A stretch of DNA of 64,000 nucleotides from JAJPKK01 sp963802745 (GTDB lineage Bacteria > Pseudomonadota > Alphaproteobacteria > Rhizobiales > Xanthobacteraceae), in NCBI GenBank assembly GCA_963802745.1, contig CAWDKL010000035.1, positions 62,001-126,000 on the forward strand. Reading direction: 5' to 3'. The notes under the pieces were generated by a model. That model saw only the letters and a program-made list of their open reading frames with translations. It was not told where the DNA came from and did no database searches. How positions within the stretch are numbered: position 1 is the first letter of the stretch; every line of letters begins with the position of its first letter. A program made the position numbers and the translations under genes. This document shows positions 17,857-26,953 of the stretch, in pieces.

Positions 17857-18831
17857 TCAAAAATCCGGCTTGGCCGCGGTGGGTATGCGGGCGTCCCGTC
17901 CGGCGAATGCAAGCTCCTGCGTGTTTTCCGGACACACGACTTCGCGCCAGGCTTCCTTCCCTCGCCGGTAGGTGATGGTCGCCGACCACGGCATGGTGAA
18001 AACGCCGTCATCTTCGACCGTGAACCGCAGTTGCAGGTGCTTGCCCCGGTAGCTGTAGTCCGGTGCCGAACCGGCATCGGCGCCACCTCCCGGGCGCAGA
18101 TTTTCCCGGGCGTCGCGGTCCAAGCCTTCCTTGGCGGCTTCGTAATCGAGCAGCCGGTAGCGCTCGACAACGTGCAACGCCGCCGTGTAGGGCGTGCCGT
18201 AGAAATCCACCATCGCGAACGGCCCGATCCTCACCCCCACGGTATCGATCACCAGCGTGTCGCCCTCGTAATGGCCGACCGAATCCCCATACCACGACGG
18301 CGTCAGTTGGGCCGGATGTGTCCCATTCATGCGCACGTAGCGGACTTGGTGATCGTTCGGATAGAGGAAAATGATCTTGTCCGGCTGCTGCAGCATCTGC
18401 ATGGCGACGCCGTTGAAGATGTAGGGAACCGGCTCGGGCCAGCACTGGATGGTCGGGGTCGGCGATCCGGCGCCGCTGAGCTCCAGTTCACCGTGCTGCT
18501 TTACGATTGCCGCCGCGTTGGGCTTGAGAATCGGATTGGTATAGTCGCCGACCACCAGCGCGGGGTTGCTCACCAGGACGTTGTTACCGGGTGGCAGGAT
18601 CCGGCCGTCGAAATTGACTTGCGGCCGGCGCATCTTGTTGACCACCGGGCCCGGGCCCGACGCCGGCGGCTCGAACCCCGGAAACGAGGGATGGGACCAG
18701 ATGCCGGAGAAATCCGGGATCGCGGTGGTGCCTTTTGTAGCGGCCGGCGCGCCCCCGCGCGCGCCCTCTTGCGCCGCTGCGGGAACAGCCGCCAATGTCA
18801 GCAATAGGGGGACATAGCGCCGCGGATTCAT
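17857..18831 (-). CDS. Secreted protein of unknown function, paralogue B
   Basis: 324 residues, strongly similar to the protein at 14929-15906 along its whole length (identical IPDFSGIWSHPSFPG, PTPTIQCWPEPVPYIF, PFAMVDFYGTPYTAALHVV). The signal peptides differ (MNPRRYVPLLLTLAAVPAAA here), as expected when only the mature domain is constrained. GGGAGG precedes the ATG. No catalytic motif recognised. The two copies flank the nucleotidyltransferase-DUF1488 gene, which implies that gene entered, or was left, between tandem duplicates. Confidence 0.82.
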   Translation of the reverse strand: MNPRRYVPLLLTLAAVPAAAQEGARGGAPAATKGTTAIPDFSGIWSHPSFPGFEPPASGPGPVVNKMRRPQVNFDGRILPPGNNVLVSNPALVVGDYTNPILKPNAAAIVKQHGELELSGAGSPTPTIQCWPEPVPYIFNGVAMQMLQQPDKIIFLYPNDHQVRYVRMNGTHPAQLTPSWYGDSVGHYEGDTLVIDTVGVRIGPFAMVDFYGTPYTAALHVVERYRLLDYEAAKEGLDRDARENLRPGGGADAGSAPDYSYRGKHLQLRFTVEDDGVFTMPWSATITYRRGKEAWREVVCPENTQELAFAGRDARIPTAAKPDF

Positions 18832-18947
18832 GTCAACCTCCCGTTCAGTCGCGTGTGGCCGTCCTCGCCGTGGCGCGTGCATGGTATTATGATATTCATG
18901 ACGGCAGTACCGCATGACCCCGCGAGCCGGATCCTTACCGCGTCCGT

Positions 18948-19274
18948 TCAGTCCTGCTCCTCGAACGGCGGCAGCACCGCCTCGCGAAATTCCGCCGGCA
19001 CGGCCTTCCATCCCATATTCATGGCATGCTTGGCGGCATGATAGCTTGCCAAGAGTTCCTGGATATCACGCCCGGACTTCCAGTCGTTGGCATCGATCGT
19101 CCGCGACACCTTCACATTGAGGGATATGCCGGTATTGTCGAAGGCAAGATCGGCTGGATCGTCACGCAACAGCGAACCAACCTCGACGATCCAAAACGCC
19201 AGATCGTCGATTTCGCTAACGATTTGCTCAAAATTCTTGCGCGCTCGCAAATAAGCTTCGATTTCCCCAGCCAT
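18948..19274 (-). CDS. Small protein of unknown function
   Basis: 108 residues, acidic, with no signal peptide or membrane segment. The ATG has GGGAG about 6 bases upstream. Features include an N-terminal helix (IEAYLRARKNFEQIVSEID), then FWIVEVGSLLRDDPADLAF and a C-terminal WKAVPAEFREAVLPPFEEQD. I do not recognise the family. Codon use resembles neighbouring genes, so it is likely real. Confidence 0.6.
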   Translation of the reverse strand: MAGEIEAYLRARKNFEQIVSEIDDLAFWIVEVGSLLRDDPADLAFDNTGISLNVKVSRTIDANDWKSGRDIQELLASYHAAKHAMNMGWKAVPAEFREAVLPPFEEQD

Positions 19275-19479
19275 CCGAAACTCCCGAACTTTACGTAATC
19301 ATCCTGATTTGGCGACAAGGCGGGCAGGCCTCTCCCCCTACGCTCCATGGCGCGAACGCGCCATCACCGTCTGACCTCGACCGGATTCCGATGCAGTCGG
19401 AGCAGCGTAGGGTGGGCAAACGCGCGTTCTCAGCGCTGCGGTGGGCACGACCTTCGACTCGACGCGAGCAGACCATCGT

Positions 19480-20535
19480 CTAATGCACCTCGCGCCAAAT
19501 GCCGAGCGCTTCCTGGGCGGGCCGGTCGGAGATGGAAAACAGCACCGCTTCCCGCTCCGCCGCATGCGCATAGGGAAGCCACGGCGGCGCGACGAAGACA
19601 TCGCCGACGCTCCAGGAAAACACTTTTTCGCCGATCCGCGTTTCGCCCTCGCCCTCGACGCATACAAAGATCGTGCCGTCGGTTGCGCGGTAACTCTCGC
19701 CCTTGAAGCCGGCCGGCAGCAGCGCCAGCTGCGCCCCCATGGTGGGCATGGCCCAGCCGCCGGTGACCGGGTTGGCATAGCGCACCCGCGCGCCATGACG
19801 CCTGTCGATATCGCCGGCGTGGCGCATGCGCTCGAGGATCGGCCGGGTGCGGGCATAGGTATAGTTGACGATCGGGCTGTGCTTTGCCGTGATGTGCGCC
19901 CCGTCCGGCATCACCCCGGAGGCGAAGAATGCGGCCGAATCGCCGTCCTGGTGCCGCACCGTCTGGCTTTCGTCATCGAGATGTTCGGCAAACATGGTCT
20001 CGAAGAAATTGATGGTCGGCAGGTCGAGCACGTCGAGCCAGATCATCGGCCGCGCGCTGGTATTGCCATGATCGTGCGCCGTCCAGTTCGCGGTCAGCAC
20101 GAAATCGCCCGGCGACATCGACGTACGCTCGCCCTCGACCGACGTGTAGGCGCCGGCGCCATCGATGATGAAGCGGATCGCCGAGGCGGTGTGGCGGTGG
20201 GCCGGCGCGATTTCGCCCGGCATGATCAGCTGCAACCCGGCATAGAGCGTGTTGGTAATGCGCGATTGACCGCGCAACGCCGGATTTTCCAGCACCAGCA
20301 CGCGGCGCTCGGCCTCCTTGGCGGTGATCAATTCCGCCGATTCCATCACCATCGCCTTGACGTCACGGAACCGCCAGATCGCCGGGGCGCAGAGGGTCTT
20401 CGGCTCGTTGACCACCAGCTGGCGCAGCTTCTCCCACAGCGGCGCCATGTCGAATTTGGAAATCCGGTCGTAATAGGCTTGGCGCGCCGCCTGCACGTTA
20501 TGCTTCGGATCGGCGACTGGTTCGGCAAGCGTCAT
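19480..20535 (-). CDS. Gentisate 1,2-dioxygenase
   Basis: 351 residues with two cupin domains. It opens gentisate (2,5-dihydroxybenzoate) to maleylpyruvate using Fe(II). The N-terminal cupin carries PAHRHTASAIRF with the metal-binding histidines and later NWTAHDHGN; LMPLWEKL-like (here MAPLWEKLRQLV) near the N-terminus is typical of the GDO family. The second cupin spans about 230-330 (GTIFVCVEGEGE, VGDVFVAPPW). It stands alone: no maleylpyruvate isomerase or fumarylpyruvate hydrolase gene is adjacent. GGAGGAG lies just before the ATG. Confidence 0.9.
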   Translation of the reverse strand: MTLAEPVADPKHNVQAARQAYYDRISKFDMAPLWEKLRQLVVNEPKTLCAPAIWRFRDVKAMVMESAELITAKEAERRVLVLENPALRGQSRITNTLYAGLQLIMPGEIAPAHRHTASAIRFIIDGAGAYTSVEGERTSMSPGDFVLTANWTAHDHGNTSARPMIWLDVLDLPTINFFETMFAEHLDDESQTVRHQDGDSAAFFASGVMPDGAHITAKHSPIVNYTYARTRPILERMRHAGDIDRRHGARVRYANPVTGGWAMPTMGAQLALLPAGFKGESYRATDGTIFVCVEGEGETRIGEKVFSWSVGDVFVAPPWLPYAHAAEREAVLFSISDRPAQEALGIWREVH

Positions 20536-20697
20536 GGGGTCTCCTCCGGGAGGGGCGCTTCAGCACGTTCTCGCCTCATATAGTCTTCACGGGAGCCGAC
20601 GTGAATAGCGCGCCGGCTGCGGCCAAACCAAACCGAGCAAGCAAGCCAAGCGGAGGGCCGCCAGAGCGCCGGACCTCGCCGGCTTGCCATCGGGTCG

Positions 20698-20910
20698 ATT
20701 GCGGCGGCCGAGGCGGCTGGATTTGATGTTTTATTGACAACGGACAAAAACTTGCGTTATCAGCAAAACCTCAGAGGTCGGAAGATTGCGTTCGTGGTCA
20801 TCGGCAATCAGCAATGGCCGATACTGCGCCGCCATGTTGATCTTGTTTTGGCGGCCGTGAACGCCGTGATGCCTGGCGGCTACCTGGAAGTTGATATTCC
20901 GTTTGTGTAG
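20698..20910 (+). pseudogene. DUF5615-type PIN-like toxin, N-terminally truncated
   Basis: The frame reads AEAAGFDVLLTTDKNLRYQQ, then NLRGRKIAFVVIGNQQWP and VDLVLAAVNAVMPGGYLEVD to a TAG. This is the C-terminal half of the PIN-like DUF5615 toxins, including the conserved T-D-K-N-L. The N-terminal strand with the first aspartates is missing; the sequence before 20698 in this frame does not look like the family. No DUF433 antitoxin gene is seen beside it. Confidence 0.6.
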
Positions 20911-21046
20911 ACTAACCTACCTCGCCGATGATCGGGAGTGGCGATGACGCCGGAACCGGATCTCATGTGGCTGGATTTGCCCGGCATCATGGTGTTCGAC
21001 GCCGCTGCCTTTGCTCCCAGATGGGGGCGCGAGCGAACTATCTTAA

Positions 21047-21067
21047 CCTCTCCCCGGAGGGGAGAGG
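21047..21067. repeat. Perfect 9-bp hairpin
   Basis: CCTCTCCCC, a GGA loop, then GGGGAGAGG. The same CTCTCCCC/GGGGAGAG core recurs in the larger palindromic elements near 38.1, 43.9 and 48.1 kb. Here it stands alone in the 250 bases downstream of the small membrane protein gene. Confidence 0.6.
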
Positions 21068-21163
21068 TGGCCGGCGTGCGCAGCGCACCGGACGGGGGTC
21101 CTCGGCGGATGCCTTGCTCCTGGCACCGTGGTTGGTCTGCCCGTGCCGGACTGTCCCGGCCCA

Positions 21164-21358
21164 TCAGGCCTTTTTGAGCGTTCCGTCCATAATATAGATG
21201 ACGATGAGCCACGATATCGCGAAATTCGCGAAGAACATCGTCAGGAACGCGATCAGGCTCACAGTCAACGAGATCGTGTGTTCGATATAGACCCCGATCA
21301 GCCCCGAAATCACCGCGCCGACCGCCACCAGACCGACATAGAGAATAAGCGCCTTCAT
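21164..21358 (-). CDS. Small two-helix membrane protein
   Basis: 64 residues, nearly all hydrophobic: a first helix about 4-24 (LILYVGLVAVGAVISGLIGV) and a second about 34-58 (FFANFAISWLIVIYIMD), ending LKKA. I chose the ATG at 21358 (MKALILYV) because the upstream extension is basic and unlike the rest. Function unknown. It lies downstream of the pnkp-hen1 operon on the same strand with a 77-base gap. Confidence 0.7.
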   Translation of the reverse strand: MKALILYVGLVAVGAVISGLIGVYIEHTISLTVSLIAFLTMFFANFAISWLIVIYIMDGTLKKA

Positions 21359-21435
21359 CAGCTTGCCCCATTGCGTGTTTGAGCGGCCGCATTTTGTGAC
21401 AAGACGCGCCGATACGCAATCGCCAACCCGACCTG

Positions 21436-24012
21436 TCAGAGTCTCGGATCGATCGGTTCGCTTTCGAGCGCCAGCACCGCGAAGACGCATTCATGGATGC
21501 GTCGCAGCGGCTCGCGCGCGACAAAACGCTTCAAGGCCTCATGACCGAGCGCGAACTCGCGGAGCGCCAGCGCGCGTTTGCCGCCGAGGCCGCGCTCGCG
21601 AAGCCGGACGAGGTTTTCCGGCGCGTCGTACTCCGGTCCATAGATGATGCGCAGATAAGCGCGGCCGCGCACCTTCAGCGCCGGCTGAATGAGGCCCCTG
21701 GCGCCGCGGCAAATGAAGGTGCGCGGCTTGACCACCATGCCTTCGCCACCGTCGCCGGTTAGTGTCTCCCACCATCCGATTGCGTCCAGGCAGGCGGCTT
21801 CATCGCCGAGCGCAACCATGCGCCATGGCGTTGGAACGACGACATCATCGGATGCGGCCGCCACGCGGTCGGCGAATCCCATGTGCCAAACGTGATCGTG
21901 ATCGTACCAGACTCGCCCTTCGCTGGCCAGCAGATGGAAGGGGGCGACCTTGAGGTCGCCAACGCCGGATACCGGCCATACGTACGGGGTCCACGCCTTG
22001 GCGTAGAGCGCCGCGCGTTCCGCACGGTCCGCGAAGCGGTCGCGAATGGCCGAGATGTCTACGCCGCGTGCGCCGGCGCGCGCGAAGGCCTCGGCGGCGG
22101 CGGCAAATCCTGCACGCGATGATGTCGCCACAGGCGCATATTGACTTTCGATCAGGCTTCCCGCCTTGGCCGACCACGGCATGATCTCGGCGTCGAGGAT
22201 GAGCCAATCCGTGCCGAGACCCTGCCAAAGCTCCGCACGATCGATCGCTGAACGCAGCCGCGCGAGCAGGGCTTCGGTCATCGTCTGTTCGTGGAAGAAG
22301 GCGCGGCCGGTGCGGGTCCATATCGCGCCGGTGTCGCCTCCCGCCACGCCGAACCGCGCCCTCGCGGCGTTGGACGTTCGGCACAGCGCGATGACGGCGC
22401 GCGAACCCATGTGCTTCTCCTCGCACACGACCTCCGCCACGCCGCGATCGCGGAAATACGCAAAAGCTTCCTCCGGGCGCTCCAGCCATCCCTCGCGCGC
22501 GCTGGTCTCCGCGGGCGACATGGTCGGCGGCAGATAGGCGAGCCATTGCGGCGCAATCGCAAACCGGCTCATGACCTCCAACGCGGCGGAAGCATTTTCC
22601 TCCGCCACCACCATGCGGCCTCTCAGTTCGGTGTCGATCCAGCGCCGGCCGCTAACGTCTTGGATGTCGAGAAGATGGTCCGCATCGGCCTGGGCCGCGA
22701 CTGCATCGTTCGCCCCGCCGAGCGGACGCACCGGCTCGCACCAAATCGCTTCGGCCGGAACATCGACCAGCTCCTTCTCCGGCCAGCGCAGCGCCGTCAG
22801 CTTGCCGCCGAAGACGCAGCCGGTGTCGATGCAAATGGTGTTGTTCACCCAATCGGCCCTCACCACCGGAGTGTGGCCATAGACCACGGTCGTCGCACCC
22901 CGGTAGCTTGCGGCCCAATCGGCGCGGACCGGCAGGCCGAAGGCGTCGATCTCGCCGGTAGTTTCGCCGTAAAGCGCGAACGCGCGCACAGCGCCCGAGC
23001 CGCGGCCGATCATGGTTTCCTTCAAGCCGGCATGCGCCACCGCCAATCGCCCGTTATCGAGCCAGAGATGGCTGCGCAGCCCATCGAGAAACGCCGGCAA
23101 GGCGTCTCGCAACCCACGATCCTGTCCGCCTAGCTGATCGATGGTTTGCTGCAAGCCATGAGCCACCGTCACCTTGCGTCCGGCAAGCCAGCGCTCCAGC
23201 TTGCGCTCGTGATTGCCCTGGACCACGTAGGCACTTCCCGCCGCCGTCATGCTTATGGCAATCCGCAGCACGTCGGGAATGTTCGGTCCGCGATCGACCA
23301 GATCGCCGACGAACACTGCTTTGCGCCCCGCCGGCGGGGTCACGGTGACGGCACGCTCACCGCGGTCGTCGCCCCATGCGATCTGGTAGCCAAGCCTGTC
23401 GAGCAGAGACTGAAGTTCGCCGGCGCAGCCATGAATATCGCCGATGATGTCGAACGGCCCGGCATCGCCGCGTTTGTCGGTCCACAACGGCTGGCGCGTC
23501 ACGGTCGCCGCCTCGACGGCTTCCGCACTCGGTAGCTTCCAGACTTGGCGAAAACCCTCGCGCTGGAGGCCGCCGTACCCTCGGCGCAGCTCCAACGCCA
23601 TCCGCTGCACCACTTGCGCCCCGAAGGCGCGATCCGGCCGTGCCCGGTTCCGCGCGATGCAGATGTCGATGCCGGGGTCGAGCACGATTGCGACCGGCAG
23701 GGCGTGCCATTCCCGCGCCAATTCGATCCAGCCCTTGCGATCCGCCGGGCGGATATTAGTGGCGTCGATGACGGCCAGCTTCCGGTTCTTGAGCCGCTTG
23801 CCGGCGATCTCGCGCACCAGGTCGAACGCATCGCCGGTTACGCTCTGGTCGGTTTCGCTGTCGGAAATCAGGGCGCGACAATGGTCGGAGGAGATCACCT
23901 CGGACGGCAGAAAATGCTTCGCCGCGAAAGTCGATTTGCCGGATCCGGTCGCCCCGATCAGCACGACAAGCGAGAAATCCGGAATCGCGATGGATTTGTC
24001 GAGCGTGCTCAC
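21436..24012 (-). CDS. pnkp: Polynucleotide kinase-phosphatase (bacterial Pnkp)
   Basis: An 858-residue three-domain RNA end-healing and sealing enzyme. Kinase: P-loop GATGSGKST at 20-28. Phosphatase: calcineurin-like metallophosphoesterase with GDIHG (191-195), GDLVDRGPN (about 236) and GNHER (about 267). Ligase: the nucleotidyltransferase lysine is in EEKHMGSRAV near 540, with later GEGMVVK as motif V. Known Pnkp enzymes repair RNA cut by ribotoxins and work with Hen1, which is encoded directly upstream with a 4-base ATGA overlap. All three active sites look intact. Confidence 0.95.
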   Translation of the reverse strand: MSTLDKSIAIPDFSLVVLIGATGSGKSTFAAKHFLPSEVISSDHCRALISDSETDQSVTGDAFDLVREIAGKRLKNRKLAVIDATNIRPADRKGWIELAREWHALPVAIVLDPGIDICIARNRARPDRAFGAQVVQRMALELRRGYGGLQREGFRQVWKLPSAEAVEAATVTRQPLWTDKRGDAGPFDIIGDIHGCAGELQSLLDRLGYQIAWGDDRGERAVTVTPPAGRKAVFVGDLVDRGPNIPDVLRIAISMTAAGSAYVVQGNHERKLERWLAGRKVTVAHGLQQTIDQLGGQDRGLRDALPAFLDGLRSHLWLDNGRLAVAHAGLKETMIGRGSGAVRAFALYGETTGEIDAFGLPVRADWAASYRGATTVVYGHTPVVRADWVNNTICIDTGCVFGGKLTALRWPEKELVDVPAEAIWCEPVRPLGGANDAVAAQADADHLLDIQDVSGRRWIDTELRGRMVVAEENASAALEVMSRFAIAPQWLAYLPPTMSPAETSAREGWLERPEEAFAYFRDRGVAEVVCEEKHMGSRAVIALCRTSNAARARFGVAGGDTGAIWTRTGRAFFHEQTMTEALLARLRSAIDRAELWQGLGTDWLILDAEIMPWSAKAGSLIESQYAPVATSSRAGFAAAAEAFARAGARGVDISAIRDRFADRAERAALYAKAWTPYVWPVSGVGDLKVAPFHLLASEGRVWYDHDHVWHMGFADRVAAASDDVVVPTPWRMVALGDEAACLDAIGWWETLTGDGGEGMVVKPRTFICRGARGLIQPALKVRGRAYLRIIYGPEYDAPENLVRLRERGLGGKRALALREFALGHEALKRFVAREPLRRIHECVFAVLALESEPIDPRL

Positions 24013-25391
24013 CGGGCAAATACCGCCATTTGCGTCGGCGCCCCGAGGGCCTCATCCGGCCAGCCGATGCCGCTAAGCGCTATTTTATATCCGTAAATCG
24101 ACCCCATGCGGTCCGCCCAAGCTGCAAATTCGGCGCGCGTCCATTCAAAACGATGATCGGGATGGCGCAACGCGCCGGCGCCTAAGTTCGGGAACAACGC
24201 GTTATAGTCCGCATTCGGGGTGGTGACGATCACCGCACCAAGATGTGGCGCACCGAACACCACGCGCTCCACCAGCGGCAGGCGATCCGGATCGATGTGC
24301 TCGATGACCTCCACAAGGGCGACGGCTTCGGCGTCGGCCCAGCGCTGGTCGCGATAGGTCAACGATCCGTGCAGAAGCGAAACACGTCCATCTGGCGGAC
24401 CGCCCGGGAGATGCAGCTTCAGCCGCTTGGCCGCCCATTCCAGCGCACGGGCCGCCGGGTCGAGTCCGATGAGCCGCTCGGCCCACCGCTCGCGCAACAA
24501 ACGTTGCAGCAGCTTGCCCTCGCCGCAGCCGAGGTCGGCGATCGTCCTGGCGCCGGTAGCGTGGAGTGCTTCCACCACCGCGATCAATCGTTCATCGTGC
24601 AGCCGGATCGGCGCCTCCAGCGCCTCTTCGGGTAAAGTCTGCGCCTCCGGGTCGATCGCCTCGTCGCGGGCTTCCGGCGCCAGGCGATCAAGCGCCGCGC
24701 GCGCCAGAACGCCGCGGTGGCGCAGGTAGCGGCGGATGATCAATTCCCTGGCCGCATGCTGCTCAAGCCAGCCCTCGCCGCGCTTGAGCAGCTTATCGAT
24801 CTCATCCTCGCCGACCCAATAATGCTTGGCGTCATCCAGCACGGGAATCAGTACATAGAGATGGTTTAACAGCCTGCTGAGCTGTGCGAGGCCGGTCAGC
24901 TTGACCCGCGCATAGGGCGCGCCGCACGCATCTGGACCTGTACCGCCGATGGGTTCCACCTCAATGGTCCAACCGAGCGGTTCGAACAGCAGGCGTACGA
25001 GTTTCTCGCCGCCGCGTATCGGCAGAGGCGTGACCACGGCCTCCAACGGAATGGCGCGGTCGGCGAGTTCCTGCCGCGCGTTGCATATGCCGGTCATCGC
25101 GGTCCGAAATGCTTTGTTCAGTGCCACCGAGAGGAAGGACGACGCCGCATACGGTCTGTCGCTCACATATTGGTCGAGCAAGCCCTCGGCGCGGCCCTTT
25201 CCGCGCACCAAACCGATCGGGTCAACGTCGAGGAGCAGCGCTGCTTCGCAGCGCGCCTGACTGGCCTCCGGATAGAATACCCAGGCCTTGCCGAAGCTCA
25301 GCTCGATCTCGTGCAGCCGATCGGGATGCTTGTGCAGCAGAAAGCCCAGGTCGGTTGCCGGCTGATGGGTGCTCGCGATGGACAAAAACAT
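24009..25391 (-). CDS. hen1: 3'-terminal RNA ribose 2'-O-methyltransferase Hen1
   Basis: 460 residues. The N-terminal half is the bacterial-specific Hen1 domain (MFLSIASTHQPATDLGFLLH; later ARVKLTGLAQLSRLLNHLYV). The C-terminal half is the methyltransferase: SAM-binding IADLGCGEGKLL and the metal-binding VEVIEHIDPDRL with further histidine nearby. In the Pnkp/Hen1 system it marks the 3' end of cleaved RNA before ligation, which protects the repaired site from being cut again. I set the start at 25391 (MFLSIAST), where family homology begins; the longer frame to 25481 adds unrelated residues. Confidence 0.94.
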   Translation of the reverse strand: MFLSIASTHQPATDLGFLLHKHPDRLHEIELSFGKAWVFYPEASQARCEAALLLDVDPIGLVRGKGRAEGLLDQYVSDRPYAASSFLSVALNKAFRTAMTGICNARQELADRAIPLEAVVTPLPIRGGEKLVRLLFEPLGWTIEVEPIGGTGPDACGAPYARVKLTGLAQLSRLLNHLYVLIPVLDDAKHYWVGEDEIDKLLKRGEGWLEQHAARELIIRRYLRHRGVLARAALDRLAPEARDEAIDPEAQTLPEEALEAPIRLHDERLIAVVEALHATGARTIADLGCGEGKLLQRLLRERWAERLIGLDPAARALEWAAKRLKLHLPGGPPDGRVSLLHGSLTYRDQRWADAEAVALVEVIEHIDPDRLPLVERVVFGAPHLGAVIVTTPNADYNALFPNLGAGALRHPDHRFEWTRAEFAAWADRMGSIYGYKIALSGIGWPDEALGAPTQMAVFAR

Positions 25392-25639
25392 ACAGCCACA
25401 TAGCCGATGCCGGGATGGTGATCCAGCCTGTCGCCATCCGGTGTGGGCGAGCGCGCCGCCGGCTTCCGCGAGCTTTATCAAGCCTCAGTCCGGAACCAAG
25501 CATACCGTCGTCCCCCCGCTGATAGGCGTGGCGAGGCCATGGCCGTTGAGAATTTGCCGATTCCACCTCATGGAAATCGCGCTATCTAATCAGACAAATC
25601 CGGCGCGCCGCCGCCAAAGACCTTGATCGCGAGGACGGG

Positions 25640-26953
25640 ATGCAGATTACCGGGATGTTGTATGGTTCGCAGCTTCTCAAGCATGTGGATTTCCCCGCCA
25701 CCGAAGTGCTCGGACCCGGCGCATCGGAGGACGAGATCCAGGGCTTGATCGACAAACATAAGCTCATCTTCATCAAGCCGCTGTTTCGGGGCGGCGTCGG
25801 CAAGAAGGGCAAGGCCGGCCTGGTCGGCCGGGCGGGCGACCTCAAGACCGCGCTGCGGGAAAAGGAACGGCTTTACTTCGTCGAGCACCGGGTCGGGCAT
25901 ATTCTTGCCAAGGCCAATGGTGTCACCTTCGAGGCCGGCGTGCCGGCCGACCACGAAGTGTATTTCGCCATCGACGATTCCACCGAATTCCGCGCCCCGA
26001 CCATGACGCTGACGCACCGCGGCGGCATCGACATCGAGGAGATCGACAAGGGCTCCATCGCGCATGTGCCGTTCGAGGCGCTGACCGGGCTCAAAGCCTT
26101 CGTGGTCGCGAATGCGCTCTCCGACATCGGCGCGCCGCGCGAGCTGATCTCGCCGCTGGTGCAGCATCTGCCGAAACTGTGGGAACTGATGCACTACTAC
26201 GGCATGACGACGCTGGAGCTCAACCCGATCCGGATGCGGCCGGGCCGGGACGGTCGCATCACGCCGGTCGCCTGCGATTTCAAATGCGGATTCGACCGCG
26301 ACGACCCGCGCTGGACCAGGCTTGGCCTGCCGGATCATCTGTTCGCCGCCGACACCTCGGATTTCGAGCACGAGGTCAACCAGCTGCGCACCCACCAGGG
26401 CCAATCGGACGTATTCGTGATCAACGAGCACGGCACCATCCTGGCGCCCACCTTCGGGGGCGGGGCCAATTCGCTGGTCACCGAAGTGCTCGGCGAAGCC
26501 GCGATCATCTCCTCGGACTTCGGCGGCAACCCGCCCTACGAGAAGATGAAGGAGGTGGCGCGGATCTGCTACAAGCACTGGCTCAAGCAGACCAACGTGC
26601 TGTTCATCATCGGCGGCAAGTCGAACAACACCGATATTTTCGAGACGTTTCGCGGCATGGGCGACGCCTTGCGCGAGCATTTCAGCGCGCATGGCGCGAC
26701 GCCGCTTTACGTCGTGGTCGGCCGCGGCGGCCCCAATCTCGTTCGCGGCATGGGATCGCTGGCGGAAACGCTCGACAGCCTCGGCCTGCCGTACCGGTTC
26801 TTCGGCTTCGACAGCGCGATCTCCGAGGTCGTCAATTACGCCAAGCGGGTCGACGACTGGATGCAGAACGGCGGCCGTGCCGCCATTGCGGCAAAGCTCG
26901 GCATCGGCGGCGGCGCCGCGACGGCCGCCGCCGCACGGCAGGAGGCGCGGTGA
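25640..26953 (+). CDS. ATP-citrate lyase small subunit-like (ATP-grasp / citrate-binding)
   Basis: 437 residues. The N-terminal ATP-grasp domain (about 1-240) resembles succinyl-CoA synthetase beta (IFIKPLFRGGVGKKGKAGL; TTLELNPIRM). The second half is the citrate-binding domain of ATP-citrate lyase: APTFGGGANSLVTEVL, SSDFGGNPPYEKM and FIIGGKSNNTDIFETF. It should bind ATP and citrate and pass phosphate to the partner subunit. GAGGACGGG precedes the ATG. The stop codon abuts the ATG of the next gene, so the two are one operon and probably one complex. Confidence 0.85.
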   Translation: MQITGMLYGSQLLKHVDFPATEVLGPGASEDEIQGLIDKHKLIFIKPLFRGGVGKKGKAGLVGRAGDLKTALREKERLYFVEHRVGHILAKANGVTFEAGVPADHEVYFAIDDSTEFRAPTMTLTHRGGIDIEEIDKGSIAHVPFEALTGLKAFVVANALSDIGAPRELISPLVQHLPKLWELMHYYGMTTLELNPIRMRPGRDGRITPVACDFKCGFDRDDPRWTRLGLPDHLFAADTSDFEHEVNQLRTHQGQSDVFVINEHGTILAPTFGGGANSLVTEVLGEAAIISSDFGGNPPYEKMKEVARICYKHWLKQTNVLFIIGGKSNNTDIFETFRGMGDALREHFSAHGATPLYVVVGRGGPNLVRGMGSLAETLDSLGLPYRFFGFDSAISEVVNYAKRVDDWMQNGGRAAIAAKLGIGGGAATAAAARQEAR

